Shown: positions 11,079 to 22,450, numbered from the stretch's first letter. The stretch is 64,000 bases of DNA from Siphonodentalium dalli (GCA_032622095.1 CP136064.1:6257512-6321511), one strand, 5' to 3'. The notes: generated by a model not told the origin, from the sequence alone. Numbers and translations: made by a program.

Positions 11079-11947
11079 GTGCCGGTGCATCCGCCGGGAG
11101 AGGACCATATCTTCGGATACGCCACAGACCGTCGGCCCAGCACGAATATCGATCGACAACCCTGCAGCGGGTATGGACACCTTAATCCCCGCTGCGGTGG
11201 CAGATCTATAAGTGTCTCGCATGCACGTGGTGAGTACCCTGAGCTGGACAATCCAAGCTCGGGGATCACACGTGCAGGTATACTTGGATTATCGAGTTGC
11301 CAACTCGACACCGGTGAGTACAGCTGCCCCCAGAAAAAGCCACAACAAGAAGATAAAGAATCCCTCCAAATGCAGAAGAGATGCAGCGAGGATGACCAGG
11401 TGGAAAGGGAGGAGATCTGAGAGACGCCCAGATCCCTCCTCCCACTTGTTCCCCGCGCGAAGCACTGACGTCACACCAGCGGTCCCTCAGTATCCCGTCA
11501 TACAGACTGCCGCTTCCAACCGTAGTCCCGTGCAGGAGACCGATATTCCACCACCATGTCCTGCACGGTTTGAAATACAGTTGGAGTCACCATCACCCAC
11601 AGCGGCGGCTTGGACACAAGTGCAGAGGGACCCTCCCTTCTCTACACCGGAGACACCAACCTACACTGAATGATGTCCCGGAGGAAAGTCGTGGCCTGGC
11701 GGAATCAACATCAACAGCAATCTACACAGACGATGTAATCCAATCGATGGAAGAATCACTCAAATGTTATGCTCCAGGACCTGACCACGACAGAATAGTC
11801 TCAATGATTGAGAGAACGCGGGCAACAAGAGCACTGCTGACATCTGCGACAGCCAACAACAACAACAACAACAACGCAACAGCAACAATACCACATCACA
11901 AAAGAACCAACCACCAGCCAAAAGAAGAAAAAAGAAGAACAAATTAA
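11079..11947 (+). pseudogene. Frameshifted GC-richer ORF cluster, possible retroelement ORF1
   Basis: Three overlapping plus-strand frames (11079-11420, 11212-11673, 11570-11947) cover a block richer in G+C than its neighbours, as if one coding sequence had been broken by frameshifts. The middle frame contains a basic stretch, KSHNKKIKNPSKCRRDAARM then TRWKGRR, followed by a Pro/Ser/Thr-rich linker. The last frame ends in a CAA run (polyAsn) and a lysine/arginine-rich tail. The KSPS.RRRD..R..-type basic motif reminds me of ORFs carried by invertebrate retroelements and related uncharacterised proteins. No CCHC knuckle, protease or polymerase is visible. The function is not assigned. Confidence 0.3.
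11856..11884 (+). repeat. (CAA)n microsatellite
   Basis: A short AAC/CAA trinucleotide run inside the last frame of the ORF cluster, encoding polyasparagine. Confidence 0.8.
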
Positions 11948-12345
11948 TTGTGTAGGTCTTTTCTGTTCCTTGTCGCGCAAATGGCAGTTGTCGATCAAAT
12001 AATGCAACTTCTGGTGTCCCGTCAGTGGCGATGTTAGTATGTGTGGATAGGGCGAATGTGGGCCTTTCGTTAGACACCAAAAAGGAGCCCCCATATATTC
12101 CTCGAGATATCGGCCGTCCCACGCAATTTGAAATTCTGTCCCGCAGATTGTCGCTTTGTCCCATATCCCATCCCATCCCGCAGATTGTCATGTCCCGAAT
12201 CCTCGCCTTTTAGCAAATAAAACGTTCATATTTTGGATCAAGTGATACACCCATCATTTGCGGAGCTTTTGTCCGATTAGTTTGCTGGTCGCAGGGTAAG
12301 AATCTGTTCACGGAAGGAGGAGCATGCAGAGCAATTTCGAAGTAG
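11948..12345. other. No recognisable feature
   Basis: Unique-looking sequence. The only structure is a short CATCCCATCCCGCAGATTGTC duplication near 12143-12190 (CCCGCAGATTGTC present twice). Confidence 0.5.
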
Positions 12346-12545
12346 AGTACACTCTTAAACGTTTTGGTTAAAAAAAAAACAAATTTGGTTTTGACTTTGT
12401 CCATATATGTAACCAAATTAGGTTTTGATCAAAACCAAATACCAAGCGCCAACTGGTTTTGATAAAAACCCAAATTGGTTTTATATAAATTTCACAAAAC
12501 CAATTTTGGTTTTGATCAAAACTAAATCCACCCATTTATTGTACC
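12346..12545. repeat. GGTTTTGATCAAAACC palindromic-word element
   Basis: Built from the word TTGGTTTTGATCAAAACCAA and fragments of it: a full palindrome near 12421-12442, a half near 12451, halves near 12474 and 12500, and another near-full copy at 12506-12526. The same words recur at 21545-21612. This looks like a small non-autonomous element whose interior consists of one self-complementary word and its variants. Confidence 0.7.
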
Positions 12546-12611
12546 ATATCCATACTCAACAAAATATATGCAACACATGAATGAATTTGGTTTTCCAAGT
12601 TCGACATGTCA

Positions 12612-12667
12612 AATTATAATGAAAATTAATTTATGACTCGAGTCATAAATTGATTTTCATTATAATT
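12612..12667. repeat. 56 bp near-perfect palindrome centred on CTCGAG
   Basis: Arms AATTATAATGAAAATTAATT.. and its complement meet at GACTCGAGTC with no loop. I see one mismatch (TTAATT against TTGATT). It may be a tiny fold-back element or a cruciform-forming site. Confidence 0.85.
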
Positions 12668-12904
12668 ACCAATCCATTGATATATTAAAGGGCTAATTAT
12701 AAAAGGCTTTAGACTCAGGATGCTATACAGTCTGAAACAGATGCCACCATATTCCATTTCCAGAACAAAAATTCAGCTGATCACTTGCATAATACAGGCT
12801 ATCAAATTTCTATTTTATGGCTTTCATACCCTCCCACAAACATACATGTACATGTATATGGGTTGTTTTTGTAAATTGGTCAAATCTTATGTTATACGAA
12901 AAAT

Positions 12905-13056
12905 TATATTTACGGTTTCTACCATAATAATTTTGGTTGCCAAGTAAACAGAAAATAAACGGTGATCATGTAATTGTTTTTTACAGTGATCACTTATTTA
13001 CTGTTTACATAGTCCTGAAATTATTATGATAGAAACAGTTGGTCCGCAAACAGTCA
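12905..13056. repeat. Imperfect ~150 bp inverted repeat
   Basis: Left arm GGTTTCTACCATAATAATTTT..GTAAACAG..GTGATCA pairs with right arm TGATCAC..CTGTTTAC..ATTATTATGATAGAAAC around a short AT-rich loop near 12975. It fits a MITE. From 13060 to 14850 I see nothing nameable apart from ordinary AT-rich sequence and a short GGCATGG/CCATGGC inverted pair near 13868-13890. Confidence 0.65.
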
Positions 13057-14849
13057 AATGTTTCTCTCATAATTTTGTGAGACTTTTTCAAGAGTGCATG
13101 CTGGCATAGAACTAAATTCCACAACATGCTGCAAGATGTGGCAAATTACATGTAAGACTTCCTGAAATCACAAACTCCTGAGGACTATTCTACCATTTAA
13201 TTGCCGGCAACCAAAATTAAGAGTCGAAGATGAAGTAAATTGTCCAAATGACATAATTGGTTGCATCTATGTTGAATGAAGTTTTAAGATAAACACCAAT
13301 GAAGACATAGTGAGATTTTGGAAATTAAACCTTAATTCAAACTTATCCAGCAGGAATAATTGTCATCCTAGCCATTCTTCCACAGCAGTGTATATTCCTG
13401 ATTTCTGTGCACACCTCACAATTGCAACAATTGCAATCAATTACCACTTAATATATAGTTCATCACACCCTTCTTATATTGAACATTCCCAAGAATGACA
13501 GCTCATCTGTTTTACACCCGTCATGCAGTAGAAATTTAAAGATCAGCAAACTCCTTTATATTGGCATATGATGAATATAGCAGCACTTGACAGCATAGCA
13601 TGTTACTAACTTCCCAGAGGCTGCACCACACTTGTATATTGTGGTACAATATTTATGTATGAAAAGTTGACGAATAACATATTGTATCTGCACAGATAAC
13701 ACACATGCCTCCTCTGTATGATGTGCACATTCTGGTACTAAAGTTTCCAATTCCAGTGAACAAACATACTCTGAAAAGAAATGCATAAAATACTATGTTT
13801 AGGAAAAGTCAGATTTAAAGACATATGTTGCAGACTTATTTCATTGAATATTAAAAGCATTGTTAGGGCATGGCAAAATATGCCCATGGCAATTCCAACA
13901 AAAGGCCTTTAACTCTGGTGAAATTGACATGCTGAACCAAAACTCAAACTTGACCTGCATTTTGTACAATTAAAACATACACATTTCAAATTTCATTCAA
14001 CTCAGTTGAGACTATCTAAAGTTATCATCTGACATCTGGAATCAAAAAGCGAACTAACAGACAGACACGCAGCATAATACATCCCCTTTTTTAAACAGGC
14101 ATACATGGGTGCATATAAACAATCAGTTAGTATCCAAACACTATCCCCGCTGGAATTATGTAGCAAAAACCTGAGATTAAGAGCTAAAATTCCAACCATA
14201 TCCACTGTAGCATTTCAGAGAACACAACGGTTGAACCACGCACAAATGTGAACATTTACTACTTTATTCAGGGCACCTTATTGAGTATAAACATTACTGA
14301 AATGATTGTCCCAATAACAATGATGTAGTTTTCTGACTATTTGGATAACTTATTTTGGCATGATTATTTATTATTCCATCAGCAGGTCCGGGAGCACCTC
14401 ACTGGATTGTTTCACATCACTTTAATTTGTCTTTAAAAGCACATCAGGTTATTAGATATAGTTATTTATAAGGCCATCCTGGCTATGGTTTATATAGTGT
14501 CATCAGTATTCTGTGAATTAAAGTGAAAAATGCGGTGATTATTCACCCCCTCCCCATCGCCCCTGTTTTCTTTTTATCTCCAGTTACCCTTCACGGGTAT
14601 TATTTTATTTAGTCTTATTCCATACCTTGACACTTAGAAGCACACAATCTGCTAGATTATTTGTTTGGACTCTTGTCCATAGGTAGGGAATTTAGACATA
14701 AATTCAACAAACAAACAACATAAGGCTTTTTGTTAAAGATGCACAATCCGATCTGATTGTCCCCGGATCATCCAGTTACAATACAACATGAACAACAACG
14801 GAAATTTACACCAAAAGCCAATAGTCATCCACCATTACTTTTCATCATG

Positions 14850-15256
14850 TTATCTTCTGAAATTGATTTGCGATGACTTTGCGAGACCTCTCAATATCTT
14901 GTATATCTGCATATTTCTAGAAGAAGTCAGTGGAATGTTTGGTAGGCTGACAAATAATCGAGGTGGATAAAATTAACAGATTTGATAACTCAGAGCTTTG
15001 AGGGATAGGTTCCTCAACTCAAATAAAATATTATTTAAACCCGAAGCTGAAGAAATAGTAATTTAGGGGCGTCAAATCAGATTATGCATCTTCTAAGTGA
15101 TCAGTATTTATATAAAAATTAAAGTTGTAAATTAATATACATCCAAGTTCCAACTTTGGTCCAGTGCACGTCTTCCAATCAATTTACTTCCACAGAAAGA
15201 CTTCTAGCTGACCGTCCTCTATAAAATATAACATACATGTCTTATAAAATGATACA
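14850..15256 (+). repeat. Dispersed repeat, copy 1 of a local duplication
   Basis: Landmarks are ATCGAGGTGGATA, GATAACTC.GAGCT, GGTTCCTCaACtCAAAT, GAAGAAATAGTAATTTAGGG, ATgCATCTT, TTTGGTCCAGTG and AAAATATAACATACAtGT.TTATAAAATGA. Copy 2 is at 15870-16369 and a shorter copy at 19590-19710. The copies are clearly diverged. Confidence 0.75.
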
Positions 15257-15509
15257 CAAGCCTTGAATAGTGTGCCTGTCATTTGCAGAATGAGGTCCCC
15301 AGAGGGTGAATTTAGTGATGCTACCCCGCATATCAGGCTAGCATAACCAAATTCACCCTCTGGGAACCTAATTCTGCTGAGTTGTAAGCAGAATGAGGTC
15401 CCCAGAGGGTGAATTTGCTGATTCTAGCCCGCTATGCGTGGCAGCATCACTAAATTCACCCTCTGGGAACCTCATTCTGCACATGACGGACACACTATTT
15501 CAAGGCTTG
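15257..15509. repeat. 253 bp nested palindrome made of two hairpins inside an outer hairpin
   Basis: Outer arms CAAGCCTTGAATAGTGTG (15257) and CACACTATTTCAAGGCTTG (ending 15509) enclose two hairpins, 15285-15377 and 15388-15480. Each hairpin has arms GCAGAATGAGGTCCCCAGAG.. and CTCTGGGAACCTCATTCTGC. The two hairpin loops are also reverse complements of each other (GATGCTACCCCGCATA against TATGCGTGGCAGCATC), so the whole region is one large palindrome. It sits exactly at the end of the 14850 repeat. Confidence 0.9.
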
Positions 15510-15869
15510 TTTACAACAAGAAACAATCTATAATGACAGTCTAAAGGCACTGGTGTTAATTTTTTATTAATTCTAAGTTTTTTGGCCAATATAGTTGAAC
15601 AATATGGAGAACATTGTTTTTGAGCTGCTGAAAAAAATTGTTTTGTAATAATCTTGTAATAAATATGGTTGACAATGAAATTCCCCAAATTGAGTCATCA
15701 CAGACAGATATGCAGCATGCTGTTATGTAACATGTCTATTAGCATATAATTGATTCAGAGCCACTCGTGGAAATTAATTTTGTAAAAGTGTAGATATCCT
15801 CTAGGCTCTATGTATCCACATGCCAAAATTATCACAAGATTCCTTATTTGTTGTTGCTGGCATTAATGT

Positions 15870-16369
15870 TATATTCCGAAATTAATTTATGATCACCATG
15901 CAAAGTCACAGTGAACCACTGAACCATGACCATGTGTGACCTCTTAATATTTCATGACAGCATAATTATGAGCATTTCCGTATACATGTATTTTAGGAAG
16001 AAATCAGTGAAATTATGCCAAGCTGAACAATATTCGAGGTGGATATAAAAATCAAAATCTTGATAACTCTGAGCTATGACGGGTGGGTTCCTCGACACAA
16101 ATCAATTATTTTATTTTACTCTCGAAGCCGAAGAAATAGTAATTTAGGGTCCTCAAACAGATCATGCATCTTTAAATTAATTAGGATTTATATTAACATT
16201 TACGGTTGTAAATAGAAAACTTCAATTTGGTCCAGTGTACTGTGTACATCTTACAATCAGTTTTACTACCACAGTAGGACATCGTCTTAGCTGATGATAA
16301 ACTATGGCCATTATGTGTCCTCTCTAAAATATAACATACAGGTGTTATAAAATGACATGCACTATATAG
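15870..16369 (+). repeat. Dispersed repeat, copy 2 of the local duplication
   Basis: Same landmark order as 14850-15256. This copy ends at the insertion point of the MITE at 16372, as copy 1 ends at the nested palindrome. Confidence 0.7.
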
Positions 16370-16371
16370 TA

Positions 16372-16546
16372 CAGTAATGCTATAAATAATCGACTCCTTA
16401 ACCACAGCAGAATTATGGGTATCTTTTCAGGATTCAGTCAGAAATATGGTTTGTGGCCATTCATTGGAAAGCTCTCAGTACCTAAATCCTGAAAAGTTAC
16501 ACATAAATTGCTGTGATTAAGGGGTCAATTATTTAGAGCATTGCTG
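16372..16546. mobile_element. Tc1/mariner-like MITE, copy 1
   Basis: A 175 bp element beginning CAGTAATGCTATAAATAATC after TA and ending GCATTGCTG. The ~60 bp arms pair along CCTTAAcCACAGCAgAATTATGgGTA..TTTTCAGGATT and the complement. CAGT..ACTG ends and a TA target are typical of Tc1/mariner MITEs. The right-hand TA is degraded to GATA. Better preserved copies are at 46439 and 58992. It carries no coding capacity and would depend on a transposase elsewhere. Confidence 0.85.
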
Positions 16547-16859
16547 GATATGAAATGTCATGTAGGCCCTACATAGATTTACTTAAATATTGTTCCGGAC
16601 ATCAAACTTTTCAATGTTCTGCCTTACACATGGACAATAAACATTATTGTAGGCATGTTTTAGTGAAATACCTAGCGGGGAGGGGGTTGGAATGTTTGAG
16701 CGATATGTATCTTTAAGACTTTGAGACTGAGTATAGTGGGAATCACTACATATGGATAATAATTTATATTTACACTTCACTGTAAATGATTTATCCTAAA
16801 TCACACATCCAGTTAAACATAATTGAGTCTGACCTAAATCATTACTTCAACTGGATGTG

Positions 16860-16940
16860 CGATTTTGCATAGATATTTGCACTTCAGCACAAATAGACGC
16901 AATTATTTGTGCTTCAGTGTAATTATTTGTTCTTCAGCTC
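16860..16940. repeat. Small array of CTTCAG words
   Basis: Words such as TTTGCACTTCAGCACAAAT and ATTTGTGCTTCAGTGTAATT repeat three to four times. They are one-base variants of the CTTAAG word family at 4.2-5.4 kb. Confidence 0.55.
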
Positions 16941-17377
16941 AAATGAGGAATAAATTTGAAAAAAGCCTCCAATACAATGTAGATGCCTCTCTGGTTGTCT
17001 ACCATGACATGCAAGGACAATAAAACCAGCTGCACAAGACCATGCTGGCACGGGCAGACAGTATCAGTTAAAAAGGTTAAAAACAAATATTGTTTAGACC
17101 CACCACCATGGTAAAGCACGGTGGACACACACCCTGCTATACAATTCCCCTCCCCCGGGACCTAACCCAAAGTTTGAATAAAAATGGTGAAAATAGCAGG
17201 ATACAGCACAAGTGCGGATTTAACATCTGGCTCCCTTGGCGCACGCACCTCCTATTTTCATCAGAGAAATGAATTTTTGGGACATGTCCAGGCGCCAGTT
17301 GTCCCCGAGAGCCCGAAGTTTGTACATAATATTGCTAACATACCTGCATATATATAATACTAGAAGGTGACCCGACT

Positions 17378-18035
17378 TCGTCCGGGGTTTGACCTTGAAT
17401 TGTCCATTTTGAAGGCCAAGGTCAGGTGGGGTCACGATTTGACCCGTCCAAAACACTGCCCGGACAAAAGTACCCGACAAAAGTAGCCGTCGAAATCCAT
17501 CCGGTTTTACCTGATTGACCTCGAATTGATCATTTTGAAGGTCAAGGTCAGGTCGGGGTCACGACTCGACCCGCACAAAACACTCAGTGGACAAAAGTAA
17601 CCCCACGTATCAAATCCCATCAAAATTCGCGATTTGACCTTGAAATGACCCGATTTCAAGGTCAAGATCACGTCGCACGGGCAAATTAATAGGCCTATGC
17701 CACTCCCCGACCGAAAGTACCCCCACATACCAAGTTTCATCGAAAGCCCGTGATATTCGGGCGTTTGACCTTGAAATGACCCGATTTCAAGGTCAAGGTC
17801 ACGTCGCACGGGCAAATTAATAGGTTTATGCCACTCCCCGGCCGAAGGTAACCCACATACCAAGTTTCATCGAAATCCCGTGATATTCGAGCGTTTGACA
17901 TTGAAATTACCCGATTTCAAGGTCAAGGTCACGTCGCACGGGCAAATTAATAGGCCTATGTCACTCCCCGGCCGAAAATACCCCCACGTACCAAGTTTCA
18001 TCGAAATCGGGTCGGCCGTTTTCGAGTCCATCGAT
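17378..18035 (+). repeat. Tandem repeat of about 130 bp, five copies
   Basis: Units contain GACCTTGAAATGACCCGATTTCAAGGTCAAGGTC, CACGTCGCACGGGCAAATTAATAGG, CTATGCCACTCCCCGaCCGAA, CCCCACATACCAAGTTTCATCGAAATC and CGTGATATTCGgGCG. Landmarks at 17641, 17772 and 17902 are 130-131 bp apart; two more diverged copies lie upstream. GACCTTGAAAT..ATTTCAAGGTC is itself an inverted repeat. The minus-strand frame 17507-17863 follows the repeat and is not a gene. Confidence 0.85.
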
Positions 18036-18037
18036 TA

Positions 18038-18068
18038 CAGACACACAGACAGACAGACAGACAGACAG
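18038..18068 (+). repeat. (CAGA)n tail
   Basis: ACAGACACACAGACAGACAGACAG follows the last 130 bp unit after TTTTCGAGTCCATCGATT. Such tetranucleotide tails often end invertebrate LINE or SINE 3' regions, so the 130 bp array may be an expanded 3' UTR. Confidence 0.7.
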
Positions 18069-18089
18069 ATCTTCCAAAAATATATAATA

Positions 18090-19570
18090 GATATACAACA
18101 GTTTACCTGTGCATGTTTTACATTCATCTGACTCAAGCGTACAAGTATTTTAATTATGGATGGATGGATATACCATATCCATGCAAGGGCGAATCCAACA
18201 CCCTGCATCGTGGGTGTGCCACACGCGGACTATTTTCACACGACTCTCCATATGGCATACCATAATTATACTCAATATTATTCCTTTTATAGTTATTTCA
18301 ATCTGATTCGTTGCATAAATACTTATATTTGCTTAAATCGCCACCAACAGAAGGAACACCAAAATATATACAGTTCCACACATATGCCAAACATAATCAG
18401 CGCGTAAATAGTATATTGTCATCAAGACGTATTTACGCTGTGTACTTAAACAAGAGACAACTCGTGTTGCAGAAGTTGTGCTTCTGTATACATAACGCAG
18501 CGCAATTATATTGGATAATCACACACAAATTATATAAACGCTCTTTATTATTTCCATATTAGGAAAACAGTAACAAATAACGCTCTTTATGTTTACCATA
18601 TCCAGATCTAAACAAAAGCCAGGAAAGGTAACATTGTTTGCTTTTGTTTACATATAAACAAAGGGGAAAAAGTTGACAATAACACACTGTTTATGCATAT
18701 GGCATAAGAACAATGTCTGTCTATATCTTACTTTTCTTTCTGTTATGACGGTTTTTGACGGAGATGAATCATGAATATTTTAACAGCACACCCACCACCA
18801 AGACCTCCCGTATCTTTAATTAATGGGCTCAAGACAGGAAAACGCGTCGTTTTGAATGTGGTACATATTTACGTGTGTAAACACCCGAAGATCCAGTTGC
18901 AATTCTGAGAATTCAATGTGTAAGCAAGATTCCCGGGAATTCCCCAACAAGGAAGCCAACTAAACCGAAAGTGCTTTCTATTTCTTCTAAGGCATGCTTC
19001 TAAGTTCTGTTCACAAACATTTACTGTAGGTTTCCTTATATCTTTGTGAAATATATGAATTATTGATCCTTGTATAGTTGGTTTGTGTCTTGATTCATAC
19101 ATATAAAAACGTTTGTAAACACCTGCAGTTCGAATTCCGAAAATGAATGTGAAAGGACACTTCCGCGAATTCTATCAACAAAGTGTCAAGGTCGACACAA
19201 AAAAATAAGGCCAACACAGTGGTCTCTTTGTTTCTGAGCCGACAATAATTTAATGAACAGAAACATGTTTTCATTAACTGAAGAACTGGTTGACATCACT
19301 AATGTCCCCAAGTTAGACACAAAGACTAAAACAATACTGTCTTTGTTTCTCATCCCGACACACGTGGTGTCGTGTTTATTCAATGATTTCAACTCATTAG
19401 TAATATTTTATTACTTAAAGTTTTATTAAAATCCATGTTTAAAGATAAATCGGTTAATTTTAAATGTTCAGATTTCATTAATGAGCGTTTTGTGGGAGAG
19501 CACGAGAGGTAATCGGGGCCGGGGGACCCCCCCCCCGGGATTTTTTTTGGATACATGTAGTACACATCTC
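18090..19570. other. Mostly unassigned sequence
   Basis: AT-rich sequence without a supportable gene. Two loosely similar segments containing GTGTAAACACC..CAGTT..AATTC..GAATT occur near 18870 and 19110. A C-run (CCCCCCCCCGGG) follows GGGGGACC near 19520, suggesting the edge of a G-run element. Confidence 0.4.
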
Positions 19571-19589
19571 GAGAAATTTACAAATTCAA

Positions 19590-19710
19590 AAACTCAATAT
19601 CTAATAATTCTGAGCTTTGATTGGTGGGTTCCTCGACTCGAATCAAATATATTTTGTTACACCCAAAGCCAAAGAAATAGTAATATAGGACCCTCTGATC
19701 GGATTGAATA
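19590..19710 (+). repeat. Dispersed repeat, copy 3
   Basis: ATAATTCTGAGCTTTGAttGGTGGGTTCCTCGACTCGAATCAAAT and AAAGAAATAGTAATATAGGaCCCTC match the middle of the 14850 and 15870 copies. Flanks differ, so this is a dispersed element fragment. Confidence 0.7.
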
Positions 19711-19799
19711 CCATTAAATCGTTAATGGCAAATTCAATGGCAGGACATTTTTTCTATACAGTTGTTTCCAATGTATAAAACAGGTCTGGGTGATCCATT

Positions 19800-20170
19800 T
19801 GTGGTTAAGAATAAATGATAAAGATTTGTGCTCATTTGTAAATAATTTGCGCTTAAGCGTAAATAAATTGTGTTTAAGAGTAAATAATTTGCACTTTTGC
19901 ACCAATAAGGAATAAATGTGAAAAATGCTTTACCTCTCACACACCTACATTTGGGAGTTCCTTCTCTTACAATTTAGTTAGACCGGTGTCAGAGAAGGTA
20001 CTGCCAGGAAGACTTTAGACCGATTGGTCTAGATTTTTTAGACCGATCGGTCTAATAAAGAACATTCGGTGGTTCACCCATATGGGATGCGATTTTAACA
20101 TTTGTACCTTATTTGCGCTTGAGCATAAATATGATCCATACTTTTTCGCTTCTAAAGTGTAAGTAATTTG
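19800..20170. repeat. CTTAAG-word array (second site)
   Basis: Words such as ATTTGCGCTTAAGCGTAAAT, TTTGTGCTCATTTG and TTTGCGCTTGAGCATAAAT alternate here. Within it, TTAGACCGATTGGTCTAGA and TTAGACCGATCGGTCTAA (20018-20056) form a pair of short perfect or near-perfect palindromes. Confidence 0.65.
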
Positions 20171-20439
20171 CGCATTGCCCCCCATACACATATTCACCTA
20201 GACCTGATACAATGCCATGACTCATGATAATTATCAAACGGAATGACAACTTTTTATCAAATAAACTGTCAAATGTCTTTTTCAATTTTAAGATTTTTTT
20301 AAATGAAAAGTTTATGTCTTATCTATTGGCAAATTGTCAACATTCAATCTATTTAGACTGTTTGGCCAACAAATTTAGGCATATTCAGGGCTCAAAATAG
20401 ATTTAATATAGAGAGAATCCAATTAGTCATAAAGCACTG

Positions 20440-20965
20440 AAAATTGAAAAGTACGCTTAAGCGCACTGTCATTAAACTTAAGCATAATAGATTTTCATAG
20501 CCTTATTACCTTACATATAATGATATCATCTAAGCTAGATATTTGTCAAAAGTTACTAGCATCAGGAATTGGCTGCATCCATTTCAGCTTCAGGGGAGTT
20601 TTCACATATGGTATATGAATTACGCTTAAGCGTGGTGACATTACGCTTAAGCATAACGACATTACGGTTAAGGGTAATGGCTTTACGCTTAAGCGTAATA
20701 GACTATGCTTTGAATAGCATAATGGAAATCTGAATTACCCTCAAGCATAACGGCTTAATGCATTTCGCTTAAGCGTAATTGGCTATTAAATGTGAATTTG
20801 AACTCCCATATAATATGGGACATGGTTTTAATATTTACTTCTTATTTGCACTTAAGCATAAATATGAAAATTATGATCCCTTTGTGCTTAAGCGTAAATG
20901 ATTTGCATTTAAGCATAAATAATTTGCATTTACGCGTAAGTGATTTAGTCTTAAGCGAAAATAAG
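20440..20965. repeat. CTTAAG-word array (third site)
   Basis: About nine CTTAAG cores in words such as TTACGCTTAAGCGTAAT and TTACGCTTAAGCATAAC. The flanking word TTAAATGTGAATTTGAACTCCC resembles the border of the 4.2 kb array. From 20965 to 21430 nothing is assigned. Confidence 0.7.
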
Positions 20966-21544
20966 GAATAAATGTGAAAGTACATGCCATTCCATACACA
21001 TGACCTAAAGTTCTAAACCTGATAAATTGATGTGGACATGACCAATTTCAAACAGCATGACAAATGTTTATAAAATATACTGAGAAATTTCTTTTTCAAC
21101 TTGAAGTATTTTTGATGAAAATTTGTTATGTCTTATCCATTGACAAAGGCATAATCTTATTTGTTGAGTTTGAAATGTTCTGTCACTTCTCTATCGTGTT
21201 TGTGCCCATATAGGAGCTTGTGTGCTGATACAAAATACGTGTGAAGATTTCGTGTAGAGTTGAAGTCGAAACTGAAAGCATCCTATAATTAATAGTTAGT
21301 AGATACATACATGTCAAGATTCCCCAAGATAAGATTGTCCGGCAATCGGGAAACATATCTGTGATCACCCATTGAACCAGTCTAAGTTATTTGCTGTGAT
21401 TTTAACACTATAATGTGTTTCAGTCGCTTCGCCATTAAATGGCGACTGCCAGCCTGGCCATGTGCTACTCGGAAACAGTAACGATAACTCTTGATGACTA
21501 TCATCAGTCAAAACCAATGGCATTGAACATGTCCTCAAAACCAA

Positions 21545-21615
21545 GGGATTCAGATTTGGTTTTGATCAAAACCAAGGGAATCATATTTGGTATTGATCAA
21601 TACCAACAAAAACCG
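21545..21615. repeat. GGTTTTGATCAAAACC words, second site
   Basis: TTTGGTTTTGATCAAAACCAA is followed by the variant TTTGGTATTGATCAATACCAA. It is related to the element at 12346-12545. Confidence 0.75.
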
Positions 21616-21984
21616 AATATATTGTCAATGTAGCCTTGCGGCAATATGTTCCGTGTCGTTTTAAATGAGCGTAAAGAAGCGAGTAGACGTGTTAATTTCG
21701 AGAACGCTAAAATGTGAAAGTTGGTGCCAACAGAAATTGACAACTGTTACAGACTGTTACGCAGCATAAGGGAATTCCTGTGAAGTCGGAGGAATGTATA
21801 ACAGAAGAAAATTATCGATTGATAAATAGTAAAGAGTGGCTATTTGATAAGTATAGCTTAGTACACAAACGTATTTGTGACGTATGTACATCGTGTGTGT
21901 AATTGTCTACAGTACATACCAACAGCTTAATAAGGTTTATCTATTTGTTCCACGGTATTTATTATTGATATAAAAAGGTCCAAT

Positions 21985-22026
21985 AGGGATTTATACCCGT
22001 GATAAGGGATTTATACCCGTGATAAC
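21985..22026 (+). repeat. Direct repeat GGGATTTATACCCGTGATAA x2
   Basis: The 20 bp string occurs twice in succession. The sequence from 21620 to 22390 otherwise holds no recognisable gene; two short minus-strand frames near 22107-22323 lack domain features. Confidence 0.75.
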
Positions 22027-22396
22027 ACAATTTATACATAGCGTGCATTAATTGCAAATTAAAGACAACACTTATGCAAATTAGCAAACACCACAGTTCG
22101 CGGTTGTTACGAAACAGTGGGGTTTATAAAATGCGTGTTTTCAGATGTAATCCCTACGCGTTGAGTTCTTCGTAGTTCTATGTTTGCTGTTAACAGCTGA
22201 GCTGTCCATAACTGCCGAAATGTTACCCTCGAGGGTAATAAGTGATTTACGGCCCACCATGTGACGCAACTGCTGATGAATAGAGGAAAATGGGATGAAG
22301 ATAACAATCATCATTATTATCACTTTATAGGGCGTTCTCTAGGCCATTAGCACTGCTATACGGGGCGTTAGAAATGACGTAACACTCGGCATTTTT

Positions 22397-22450
22397 GCGG
22401 GCCGCGGGCCTATATTGAAAAGTACGATCCAATATCGGCCCGCGGCCCGC
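22397..22450. promoter_or_regulatory. GC-rich hairpin upstream of the recombinase gene
   Basis: GCGGGCCGCGGGCC..ATATTG, a 12-base loop, then CAATAT.GGCCCGCGGCCCGC. The arms are almost perfect and far richer in GC than the surroundings. It lies about 300 bp before the recombinase start codon. It could be the element's terminus or origin-like structure, or a regulatory hairpin; no direct evidence decides this. Confidence 0.6.
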
